Of a DNA stretch of 15,217 bases, positions 1 through 7,659 are shown piece by piece (the first letter of the stretch is position 1; the number at the start of each line of letters is the position of its first letter). Both the position numbers and the translations under genes were made by a program. Under the pieces are notes generated by a model, which saw only the letters and a list, made by a program, of their open reading frames with translations, did not search any database and had not been told where the DNA came from. This DNA is from Botryosphaeria dothidea. Lineage: Eukaryota > Ascomycota > Dothideomycetes > Botryosphaeriales > Botryosphaeriaceae. The stretch lies in NCBI GenBank assembly GCA_011503125.2, contig WWBZ02000038.1, forward strand, positions 1 to 15,217. The letters are read 5' to 3'.

Positions 1-835
1 AATGCATTAAGGCTGCTCCTAAATTGACGATTACTGAGACCTTATCTGGATCCATGCGTAGGCCGTGCTTCGCGTCAATGATTAAGCCTAAGTACTTAAC
101 AGTCTCGACCTCGAATTCGCACTTAGAGATATCTAGCTGGAGGCCGGCGTCTCGCAGACGTTGGAGCACTTGCGTAACGTGCTTGCGGTGATCCCGAAGG
201 TTGCTACTATAGATTAAGATATTATTAACGTACGCGGTGCAACAGACATCGAGTAAGTTATGTAGAACGTCGTTGATATAGTACTGCCATGAGGCTGGGG
301 CGTTCGAAAGACCAAAGGGCATGACAAGCTATTCGTATAAGCCCCAACGAGTTCTGAAAGCCGTCTTCCATTCTTCTCCTTTTGCAATCCGAAGCTTATA
401 GAATATAGCAACGATATCCAGCTTGGTATACACGGTAGCACGTGATAGTTTGTCGAGAGTCTCACGGAATAAGGGGAGCGGGTAGCGGTTCTTTACTGTG
501 ATCTCGTTGAGTCCGCGGTAGTCGATACAAAAGCGTAATCCTCCTCCTGGCTTGCGAGCAAAGAGGACTAGTACTATAGCGGGTGATGAACTTACTCGGA
601 TGAAGCCTTTTAAGAGGTTCTCTTCGAGGGTCTTCTTCAGAACAAGTAGTTTACTATAGGATATGTTATAAAGAGGACCAAAGGGCGGCTGTTTCTCCTT
701 GCCTTCTTTATCCTTTTACAGAGGGATCTTGTAATCGTACGGACGGTGTAGGGGTAGCTTATTAGATAGTTCTTTGCTGAAGACGTCGAGAAACTCGTGA
801 TACTGCTTTGGAAGCTGTTAACTAGGTTCGGCTTT
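1..835 (-). pseudogene. Gypsy reverse transcriptase, catalytic Asp pair lost
   Basis: The enzyme would copy element RNA to DNA in virus-like particles. After a frame change near 830, the minus strand reads the standard RT entry: KLPLHRPYDYKI (about 735-770), [18 protein letters not shown] (about 640-690), [30 protein letters not shown] (about 515-565), [14 protein letters not shown] (motif A, Asp present, about 400-440), then a stop in place of Trp before LVMPFGLSNAPASWQYYIND (about 275-335). Motif C, normally YVDD, reads YVNNILIYS at 205-231, so both catalytic Asp are Asn by GAC/GAT-to-AAC/AAT-type changes. The domain continues past the left edge. This enzyme cannot be active. Confidence 0.9.
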
Positions 836-1221
836 GGTTTCCTTGATGGATTGAGTGCAATCTCAATATCGCGTAGTAATGCGGCGAAGATCTGGATGCC
901 GTTACCGTTCCGTGGGTTATAACGTTTGCTGACAGCTAATCGGTTAATAGCAACTACACTGATGCTAATAGGAGCTTCTGCTTGTACTAGTGTAGGTACT
1001 AAAGCAAGCTCTGCCAAGGTAATAGGTGAGTAGTCGGATTCGTTGGATTTGACTGGCGGAGTAGCTGCTTGGCTATACCGGTGAAGAATGCGGTAAGGTG
1101 CGTTACCCATGGGTGCTGCATTGCCTGCAAAGGGGTCTTCTTCTTCTTCTCCTGGTTGTATTAGCTGATCTGGGGTGCTTCGTTGCAAGGGATATTGTAG
1201 ACTAAGATTGGAATCCGCCAT
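637..1221 (-). pseudogene. Linker between protease and RT of gypsy Pol
   Basis: A 194-codon open stretch begins MADSNLSLQ (minus). It contains an acidic segment (GEEEEDPFAG) and a segment SISVVAINRLA that fit the variable region fungal gypsy elements carry between protease and RT. The last third, from about position 830, is out of frame with the RT entry, so the natural protein leaves this frame near PSRKPKP. I treat it as part of the interrupted Pol rather than a separate gene. No enzymatic motif is visible in it. Confidence 0.45.
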
Positions 1222-1479
1222 TATATTGCCTAAGACAGTTTCGGCGACAGTAGTGGGACTTGAATATAGTAAGCTTATCTTTATGGTCCTGGAGTATACC
1301 GTGCTTCTTCTGCCAGGGCTTTCCTAAGATTACTAAGTACTAATAAAGCTTTAGCACTACGTAAGCTGTAATGATTTCGCGATAGGCGCCATCTACGAGA
1401 GTAAGGTCAAAATAAGTGGTCTGGCTAATAGCTTCGCCTTGTCCGTTATATCCGTTAGCGGCAAGCTTCTCTAGTATCT

Positions 1480-1859
1480 AGATAAGCGGTAGGTTGTGGC
1501 GCTGAATAAAAGGCATATTAATAAAAGCAAAGCCTTCATAGCCTAAATCGGATAAGGCGTGCGTTTAAAGACGATTATTAATGATACAGGGAAGTAGCAA
1601 GCAAGGTTCGCGTAAAGGAGCTAGTACGTTCGGCTGGATACTTGCAAAGCCGATATTAATACTTATTAGTTTGCCTCCGGGTTGAGGCTTCTAAGTAGGA
1701 CTTTGCTCAGAGCTAGTTAGTTTTTCCTCATTACTATTGGTGTGTTGATCCTTATCTACACCCGTGGTGTTTAGTTTAATAAACGAGCCGTTATTACGAC
1801 GTTAAGGACACTAAGCTCTGCGATGGCCAGTGGCGCCGTAGCCAAAGCAAGAACTAGTC
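1480..1859 (-). pseudogene. Gypsy Gag-Pol zinc knuckle and aspartic protease segment
   Basis: A CCHC-type knuckle lies at about 1805-1849 (minus), reading CFGYGATGHRRA then a stop and C-P. The second Cys has become Tyr (TGC to TAC, a G-to-A change). Downstream, at about 1515-1610, is a retropepsin-like segment with ALSDLGYEGFAFI; the expected catalytic Asp-Ser/Thr-Gly appears as Asp-Leu-Gly. Both features match the usual order in fungal gypsy Gag-Pol. The segment is inactive as written because of stops and the altered motif. The protease call rests on weak local similarity and position between Gag and RT. Confidence 0.6.
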
Positions 1860-3126
1860 TGGAGACGCTGCTGGTATTGCTCTTGAGTAAGATAACGTGG
1901 TTTCGGGGGAACGGGACGTGTGCTGATTGCTAAGAGGTCTATAGGCTCGCCGCCTGTAGTGGGTGTTGGAGCTGAAACTGCTAGAGTCGACGTTATAGGA
2001 GTCGGTTAAGTGGGTAATAACTGTAACGATAACTCTGAAGGATATACATAACGAGTAGGGCGGCGCTCAGCCACAAGCGTTCATTGTCGATCTACTAGAT
2101 ATGGCTTACTATCTAATGGAAGGGCATTGCTCTGATTGTGGTTGCAACTGCGAAGAGACCTTTCTTAAGTTCCTAGGAGAGTCCATACCAGAACTCTGCT
2201 TTGCGACCTTTAGGTAACATATCAAGTTCTGTGTAGAGGCGCTGGTACTTTGCAGCATACCAACTAAAAGGCTTGTTAGTCTGCTTAAGCTCATAGAGCT
2301 CTCGAAGGGCTGTCTCACGACGATTAGGGTCGCCAAAGGCTTACTCCAGTGACCATAGAAGGTCCTCAAAGTCTCCTGTAATCGACAAAGGGTCTCGTGG
2401 TGGGACGTTAATCAAGCCGTGTTCCTTGACGTATCCTCGTACTTAAGCGCTTGCTTCGCCTTCGAGACGTGATATAATATATTATAGACGAGCTTGAGCT
2501 ATAGGGAAGCGGTCTCTATTTGCTGTAAGCTTAATACGTACTACTGTTCGCCAATTGAGGTATTCCTTCTTTTCTCCTTTAAAAACCGGTACGTCAGGAA
2601 GCTTTCGCTAAGCTTTGCCCTTTGCTGTAAGCCCTGGTCCTGATACTAGCTCGTAGTGAAGCTGGTCCCTGGCCTTGCTGACGGTTGTACGTAGCTGAAT
2701 CCTCCAGCAGGTTTGCTGCTGTCTCTTGCATGCCTCTAATTGTCCTTTTAGTGTCTCTTATGTTGTGCGTGCGGTGTTTAACTCGTTCGTGAGGGTATTA
2801 ATGTTGTTCTGGGCGGACTGAAGCTGTATTTCAAGGCTTGCTGCGCGTTGGTGCTGTTCTCTTGACTAGTTGAGGAAGCGCTGGCCTGATCGCTGCCCAT
2901 GGTGACGTAGTCAAACGAGCGTCTGGGCGTTGGTGATATTAATAGGGTTAAGGCTAAGCCAGTCGACGCCGAAGGTATCATGACTCTGTTGGTGAATGGT
3001 TGCTGGACTCTCGCTCTCAAGCGGTAGGACGCGTGACGAAGGTCTCGTGGGTGACGAATCGTGCGGATGACGGTGTGGCTCTCTCCAGGCGTCATCGCCT
3101 GTGACATCTGGGTACATTCCTGACAT
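1860..3126 (-). pseudogene. Ty3/gypsy gag, stop-ridden
   Basis: The product would be the structural Gag that packages element RNA in cytoplasmic virus-like particles. The start ATG is at 3126 (minus). One frame can be followed through stops to about 2070: a Gln-rich coiled-coil-like stretch (QLQSAQNNINTLTNELN, about 2775-2830), then the capsid-like core with FEDLLWSLE, AFGDPNRRETALRELYELK and AEFWYGLS (2160-2390). Frame changes near 2070 lead into a Pro/Thr-rich linker before the zinc knuckle. In-frame stops precede AFGDPN, ELKKGL and others at positions where Gln is expected, and are TAA or TAG. The upstream segment 2911-3126 is open for 71 codons and ends in TGA. Confidence 0.82.
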
Positions 3127-3490
3127 TATGATGGACGGTAACGGTTACGGTTGCGGTTGCGGTTACGGTTAGCTTCGGACACCTAGCGTGGCTCCGACTT
3201 TGCAGCGAAACGGTGAGGCTCTGCGCGAGGCTCGACGACGGTAACGGTGACGGTAACGAGACGTGAGCTATTCTAAAGCCTGCTCCTGGCTATAAGTAAG
3301 ATGGGCGGTGCGACCTAATATAATGAGACTCGATGCTGCTACAGAGAGGTCGCACAAAGTGCCAGAGTCTACGTACAAGCGAGAGCTATAAAGTTGCGAA
3401 GTACGTGACGTCACCGCGTGCGCGCGCGTCTGCGGCCTACACGTCATCACGTGCACTGCCTCAACACCACTTCTTCGTTCAGCCGTTACA
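3127..3490 (-). repeat. 5' LTR and leader of the gypsy element (inner LTR edge unresolved)
   Basis: The outer edge is clear: TGTAACGG starts at 3490 (minus) and abuts LINE coding sequence. The LTR, primer-binding site and untranslated leader must all fit in these 364 bases before the gag ATG at 3126. I could not find a convincing TG...CA inner end or a tRNA-complementary primer site, so the split is left open. The part nearest gag holds degenerate GGTAAC/GGTTGC hexamers (about 3130-3170 and 3238-3262). Confidence 0.65.
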
Positions 3491-3612
3491 GATATGGTAA
3501 ATCTTTGGGTCCACCTCCTTAAAAAGGGGGAGTATTACCCTATCCTTGCTCTTATAGACGTTATACTGCACGATGGAGAGGGAGTCTATATCTAATATTG
3601 ACTTCCCTCCAT
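3491..3612 (-). pseudogene. LINE ORF2 N-terminus (endonuclease start), cut by gypsy insertion
   Basis: The minus strand from about 3600 reads DIDSLSIVQYNVYKSKDRV and then ILPLFKEVDPKIYHI, the recognisable start of the endonuclease/exonuclease/phosphatase domain that opens ORF2 of fungal Tad1-like LINEs (the Asn of QYNVYKS is the conserved first metal-site Asn). It lies just downstream of ORF1 on the same strand and in the usual order. The reading stops exactly where the gypsy LTR begins at 3490, so the rest of ORF2 should lie left of the gypsy element, outside the window. No in-frame ATG survives. Confidence 0.75.
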
Positions 3613-4566
3613 CTCTAAATTAGGCTACGAGGGGGTTAGTAGTGTAAGTTGTAGGGAGGAGGGAGTTCCTATGGGCTCTTCTTCTAAGGCATGCTGGGAG
3701 CTATTGAGTCTAGTGAACCGCATTTGGTTTGGGGGAGGGGGGCGGCTCAAGTCTCTTGGCCTGCCTGGCCCTCTCTTGACCGGCTCCTGCTCCCTAGGCC
3801 TCTTCCTTAGTCCGACCGTCAACTAGTTGGTTTGGGGCTGTGTCTTAGTTATTAGGGATCCTTCCCGGTATCTCTCTGGTGCTGCTAAGCGGGCCTGGGC
3901 GGCCTTAGCATGGCAGGCTCTGCGTGTTGGGCAGGAGTTGCTCTAGGCTGTGTGCCTTTGGGAGCAGTTTACGCACTATATACTATCCTTAGGGTAATCC
4001 CTAGTATTATATGCCTTGCTACACTATCCACACTTTTCCCCCTTTTTATAATAGTTGGTAATGTGGCCGTAGGCCTGGCACTTGAAACACTGGGTTACTA
4101 TAAAGGCTGCGTTATAGTACTACGCTATATGGATAGTAAAGTTAATAATAAGCCCCTTATCAATGATCTGATTAGTAGTTTCGGGGTTTGTGGTGCTAAG
4201 GATAATGGCCGAGTGAGTTTTCCCCTCTGGGAGCTTCCTCTTTAGCCAGGCCAGCTTGCTAATGCGTAGTCCTGGGTGTAGAGATAGGTTCTACTCCTAG
4301 ATGGTTTGGATAGCTTGGGGATCTATGGTATCGATTCCTTCTCGGGGAACGTTGTGTACTAGCACTGAGTACAGTTGCTGGTTGGGCCTGACTTCTTTCC
4401 CCAGTCCTGCGGTCCATTCCTGGTCCTGGAGAAGGGCTGTTCGAGTTACTTCATCCGGTATAAAGATCCTAATATCTCCACTAGGGAGCTTCTTGACAGC
4501 TAGCACTTTTTTACACGCCCAGCTTTTCCCTGCTTAGATCTTTCGGATGATTGCCTCATTTGAGAG

Positions 4567-4832
4567 TGTTCCAGTTTTGGTAGATAACTGGGCTAAAATG
4601 CGCAGCATATCCTTGCGTGCCTAGGGAGAGAAAACGAAGATGTAGAAGACTCTCCTTTCTGAAGGTAGTAACTATTGTGGCTTAAATACATGACTGTTGG
4701 GTACAAATTGGGTAGAAGTTGGGTAGATATTAGGTAGACATTGGGTAGTGAGTAGGGAGTACGGAGCAGGTTGGGTAGCAGGTAGGTGCCTAAATTGCCA
4801 CCGTATGCCTAAGTGATGCCTAAACCGTTACA
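4567..4832 (-). mobile_element. Solo LTR of copia family A, inserted in LINE ORF1
   Basis: On the minus strand this 266-bp unit begins TGTAACGGTTTAGGC and ends CTGGAACA. It is flanked by a perfect 5-bp direct repeat (plus-strand GAGAG at 4562-4566 and 4833-4837), the usual copia target duplication. It is closely similar along its length to the 5' LTR at 8331-8592, which is followed by a copia primer site and gag. No internal sequence is present, so it is a solo LTR left by LTR-LTR recombination. It holds a TATA-like ATGTATTTAAG (about 4684-4694) and four 11-bp repeats. Confidence 0.9.
4705..4748 (+). repeat. Four tandem 11-bp repeats in copia-A LTR
   Basis: Exact 11-base periods on the plus strand: AAATTGGGTAG, AAGTTGGGTAG, ATATTAGGTAG, ACATTGGGTAG. 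Further single GTTGGGTA copies lie on both sides. The array is upstream of the LTR's TATA-like sequence in the element's own orientation, the place where U3 enhancer repeats sit. The same four-unit array occurs in the other LTR copy near 8411-8454 in the reverse orientation. Confidence 0.8.
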
Positions 4833-5428
4833 GAGAGCTTGGCTACTTCTTGTCTGTTTGCTGTCTCTGGGAGGTGGAGGGTGAGTTCAGTGGTGGTTGG
4901 GGGGGTAGGGGGCTTCGGGGCTGCTTGGGCTGCAATTTGTGCCCAGCTGCGAGTGTTGGGTGTGGGTGTAGAGGTAGCCTGGATACGGTTGACTGTCTTT
5001 TGGACCTGTTGGACCTCTTTGAGGATGTCTTTAAGGCCTGGCTCCTTGGTGGTTGCCTCCTGGCAGATAGCAATATGATCCTGGAAGATTGTCTTGGCAA
5101 TGTCGAGAAAATTTTTCACCTGGCTGGAGAGGACTAAAGGGAGGCTAGCGGATGTTTATAGGGCTTGGAGGAGAGTGTCTGCTGTTTTTGAGGCTCTTTC
5201 AACATATTCTACGCTGTACTGGGTGCTCTGCGGTTTCTTGGGGGTGTATTGGGGCTGGGTAGAGGTGGTCACTGGGGGAGGCTGTTCGCCTCTTCCTGTG
5301 TCCTCTACATCAACCACTACGCGGCTACAGTTGTCTTGAGTACTGTTTTGGGACTCGCGAAGCCTAGGAGAGTCCCTAGGGTCCTCTCCCGGCGCCGTAG
5401 CTTGGGGTCGATTTTTTGGTGTGGTCAT

Positions 5429-5467
5429 GTTTTTATTTACCTTTTATGCATATCCTATTAACGGTCA
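5429..5467 (-). repeat. LINE 5' leader remnant
   Basis: Short AT-rich stretch directly upstream of the ORF1 start (minus). About 33 bases of it, TTTACCTTTT through CTATTAACGGTCAT on the plus strand, recur with a few differences at 6876-6909 inside the neighbouring long-TIR element. Position next to the ORF1 ATG suggests LINE 5' untranslated sequence. The full 5' end of the LINE is not identifiable because the TIR element abuts at 5468. Confidence 0.5.
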
Positions 5468-5633
5468 TGATGGAAAATGAGCTCAATCACCTCCGTTATC
5501 TGTTATTGGATAGCACATTAGCTTAGTCATTCATTCTGAGACGTCTTGGGGATCAACACCACGAGCGCCTCGGCAGACAAGCGATCAAGTCATTCACTCA
5601 TCGATTCCGACCGATCAAGCGCGAATTCCATCA
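5468..5633 (+). repeat. Left terminal inverted repeat
   Basis: Begins TGATGGAAAATGAGCTC and ends near CCATCA. The first 46 bases match the right repeat exactly; differences cluster in the inner third. One difference is an extra C at about 5611-5612 (CCGACCGATC here, CCGACGATC in the right copy). Another turns the ATG found in the right copy into ATC at about 5599-5601. Confidence 0.85.
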
Positions 5634-5882
5634 GAATGTTTTGAATCTTCGCAATTGCCACCTTGGAATACATTGGACAATGATCTTACGGAAAACTTCT
5701 TCCATGAAAGCTACGGCGAGGAGCTAGGACGTGGTGGACAAAATATCCGAGGATTATACCGAGATGATGTAGTAAAACTAAGAGTATTAGCGATGAGATC
5801 GATGAGGAGAAGTAAAAAGGCAGATTCCGCTCACAGCTATCTTGAAGCCGCCGAAACAATCTTGTACCCCTCAATATCATAG
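5514..5882 (+). pseudogene. Unrecognised coding relic starting in the left TIR
   Basis: A frame open from 5514 to the TAG-less end at TAG/TAA near 5882 (123 codons) runs out of the left inverted repeat into the interior. The part after the repeat reads LPPWNTLDNDLTENFFHESY, then GEELGRGGQNIRGLYRDD and a basic stretch (SMRRSKKADSAHSYLEAAE). If the right-repeat version of the start is used as guide, the original product may have begun MDSDDQA, now lost through ATG-to-ATC and an extra C. I recognise no domain. It may be the N-terminus of the element's own protein or a captured host fragment; a chance open frame cannot be excluded. Confidence 0.35.
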
Positions 5883-6368
5883 TATATAGGGAGGTATGGA
5901 ACTTGAACGCGTGGTTTGACCATCGATAGGGGAACATGCAAGGTGGGATTTGACTGAGAATGGAGAAAGGCAAATGCGCCATTGATACGTAAGTGTCAGC
6001 GGCGATGACATGGAAAACCAAATCATCAGCCAACCATCGTCCTGTTCCTAACTGATGACGGGGTTCTTCTTGTAAAAAATTGGCCTACTATTGAAATATG
6101 GATTAGAAGAAGTATGAAGTTATCAGACTTTCTTGCTTTAGTACTTTAGGCATCTCATTTATCTCGAATATTCTATCCGTTATATAACAACACTCTTTGA
6201 TGCTCAACCCCGCATCGGCACTCTCTCTCGGATCTTTAGTATCCTCGGTTATGTAGCTATCACTTATGTATATAAGCAAGCCTACCGGATTCCCTCTTAG
6301 GAGACAGGCAGAATCTACTCTCTTTTTTAACCTCACAAGCCTTCACTACACAAAATTCGACAGATGAG
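5883..6368. other. Interior of the TIR element without clear coding sequence
   Basis: Only short frames exist here on either strand, all interrupted. A 77-codon minus-strand frame (6103-6336) has balanced composition but no motif and no supporting neighbour. I see no RNA gene, repeat or regulatory structure. Confidence 0.5.
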
Positions 6369-6873
6369 GATGCGAGAGACCGGCATTCTGGTCGTAATAG
6401 CTCTGGCCATGAGTTCGTCGTCCTGATCGATGAAACCCACCAGCCATACATATATGACCCGTCCTTCGAGGCCAGCGACTGGAGTGATAAGAAGCCTAAT
6501 CAGATGCGCCTTGGAAACGCCCCATTTCTCAAAGCGTGCGCACGAACTGCTACTCAAACTAAGTCGCGATAGGGAGAAGAAGCTAGAGCGTAAGGTGATT
6601 GTAGGTGGTGGAGGCAACTCAGGTTCTGAATGCCGCATAGTGGCGGTCAAGTGGTTCGTAGCGAGGTTTGCGCAATGGATGGGAGTCCATGTTCGCGGCG
6701 CACCGGGAGAAAGGACAGACTTCGTGACGCTTGGACTTTGGAATAAGCGGGGCTTTTGTACAGGAAAATGCCAACACGATATCCATTGTCTACTATTTTT
6801 TTCCGTCTTATGCTCTCACGATTCCCTATTAATCCCTAGTCTTAAAAGAGCTAAGCACAGATATCGAAGCTAA
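6369..6873 (+). pseudogene. Possible broken hypothetical gene inside the TIR element
   Basis: Two overlapping plus-strand frames look more protein-like than their surroundings. The first (6369-6569) contains GHEFVVLIDETHQPYIYDPS and FEASDWSDKKPNQ. The second (6430-6873) contains RAHELLLKLSRDREKKLERK, then VGGGGNSGSECRIVAVKWFV and GVHVRGAPGERTDFVTLGLW. A single frameshift near 6530 could join them into one product of roughly 160 residues. No family is recognised and no catalytic motif is evident. It could be cargo of the TIR element, an orphan gene or chance open sequence. Confidence 0.3.
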
Positions 6874-6875
6874 TT

Positions 6876-6909
6876 TACCTTTTCTACATCTTCTATTAAC
6901 GGTCATTTT
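6876..6909 (+). repeat. Internal copy of the LINE-leader sequence
   Basis: TTTACCTTTTCTACATCTTC followed by TATTAACGGTCAT resembles 5435-5467 (TTTACCTTTTATGCATATCC then TATTAACGGTCAT). No ORF1 sequence is attached to this copy. Confidence 0.6.
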
Positions 6910-7488
6910 GCATAGTAGTATTAGGCCAAGAAGATATAGAACTACGTCTAAAGGGATTTGAGTAGATTATAATCTTAAACGATAGGAGTATAGTATGTGC
7001 CATGTGTAGTACTGGGTACGGAGAGTAGGACCGAGATCTCTTCGTTCTATATCTCCAATCAGCCTTGAAATTTCGCGACCAATGCCGCGGAGCTAATTTT
7101 TGGCATGAATAAGAACCTTCCAGTTCTATCGAATGTCGGCCCCAACTATAACATCACCGTGGCTGGTTAAGTAGCCCACTCCATCCTCACGGCGACAAGC
7201 CCCTCGCGTGCACGGACCAATTTTTAGCGATGCCCACCTCGCAATGCCGTGAGCCTAAGTCTTCAATACAAGGACCCCTGATTGCGCGGAAGCCCCATAC
7301 ACATTATATAAAGCCATAAGACGGCGATGTGTGAAATTTGTCTTAATTGCGGCGTTGTTATCATCGTGATTTCTAGGTGGGCGTCTTAGAAGCATCGCGT
7401 GATTGAGTACAGACTCAAGGAAGTGTGTAGCAGTAGAAGACCACGCCAGGACCAGACTGACTTAACTACCGCTGGCCGCTAAAGGATG
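6910..7488. other. Right interior of the TIR element, no coding signal
   Basis: Every frame is interrupted at short intervals. I see no recognisable protein motif, tandem repeat, tRNA or rRNA feature. A TATA-like ACATTATATAAAG occurs at about 7302-7314 without a gene attached. Confidence 0.5.
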
Positions 7489-7653
7489 TGATGGATTTTG
7501 TGCTTGATCGTCGGAATCCATGAATGAATGACTTGATTGCTTGGTTGCTGAGGCGCTCGTGGTGTTGATCCCCAAGACGTCTCAGAATGAATGACTAAGC
7601 TAATATACTATCCAATAACAGATAACGGAGGTGATTGAGCTCATTTTCCATCA
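7489..7653 (-). repeat. Right terminal inverted repeat
   Basis: Reverse complement of the left repeat over 165 bases. Read inward on the minus strand, the inner part contains ATG GAT TCC GAC GAT CAA GC, a possible start codon inside the repeat that the left copy has as ATC. A short reading frame from it (MDSDDQAQNPS...) stops after 19 codons just beyond the repeat. Confidence 0.85.
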
Positions 7654-7659
7654 GGAGTA

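Larger units (their letters stand above)
1..3490 (-). mobile_element. Ty3/gypsy LTR retrotransposon, 5' half, RIP-degraded
   Basis: Read on the minus strand, this stretch has the order 5' LTR/leader, gag, CCHC knuckle, aspartic protease, reverse transcriptase; RNase H and integrase would lie beyond the left edge. The outer LTR end is TGTAACGG read from position 3490, which appears on the plus strand as CCGTTACA. Immediately outside is LINE ORF2 sequence, with 'gatat' at 3491-3495 as the presumed target-site copy; its partner lies outside the window. Gag-Pol is broken by many in-frame stops, mainly at Gln and Trp codons, and by frameshifts near 2070 and 830. The gag-PR-RT order and the motifs make the superfamily call firm. 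The family within gypsy is not identified. Confidence 0.9.
3625..5428 (-). pseudogene. Tad1-like LINE ORF1 (Gag-like, two-knuckle), split by a solo LTR
   Basis: This is the nucleic-acid-binding ORF1 protein of a Tad1-clade LINE. It starts MTTPKNRPQ at 5428. The N-terminal half has a Pro/Thr linker and SWAQIAAQAA (about 4945), then LTLHLPETANRQEVAKLS up to the LTR. After the LTR come VLAVKKLPSGDIRIFIP (about 4450-4500), LYSVLVHNVP, LHPGLRISKLAW, and a Cys/His knuckle CFKCQAYGH with a second Cys-rich group CVNCSQRH (about 3960-4080), then a basic tail ending at 3625. Removing the LTR plus one 5-bp target copy (271 bases) leaves one frame of 1533 bases, 510 codons plus stop. In-frame stops replace expected Gln or Trp, and some knuckle Cys are now Tyr. 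There are no indels. Confidence 0.88.
5468..7653. mobile_element. 2.19-kb element with 165-bp terminal inverted repeats, family unknown
   Basis: The ends are inverted copies: 5468-5633 and 7489-7653 pair over about 165 bases starting TGATGGAAAATGAGCTC, with about a dozen differences, several of C/T or G/A type. The structure is that of a class II (DNA) transposon or a large non-autonomous derivative. No DDE/D motif, hAT, MULE or Tc1 domain is recognisable between the repeats; only short ORFs of unknown nature occur. The flanks (AACGGTCA at left, GGAGTACT at right) do not show a target duplication, so one border was rearranged after insertion or the true ends differ. The left neighbour is LINE leader, the right neighbour a Tc1-like transposase. 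Confidence 0.7.

Noticed and set aside
3131..3170. GGTTAC/GGTTGC hexamers as telomeric repeat
   Set aside because: The unit differs from the common fungal TTAGGG, is degenerate and lies within a retrotransposon leader, not at an end.
3910..4245. Plus-strand 111-codon hydrophobic frame resembling a small membrane protein
   Set aside because: It is the antisense of the LINE ORF1 knuckle region, whose minus-strand reading matches a known family. Hydrophobicity comes from the complement of Lys/Asn/Thr-rich codons.
4567..4832. The LTR as a SINE with a 12-base target duplication (AKLS/AQLS-like flanks)
   Set aside because: Those flanks mismatch at several bases, while TGTAAC...GGAACA ends with a perfect 5-bp GAGAG repeat, similarity to a copia 5' LTR and frame restoration all fit an LTR.
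6103..6336. Minus-strand 77-codon frame inside the TIR element
   Set aside because: Balanced composition but no motif, no supporting neighbour or start context; not enough to call a gene.
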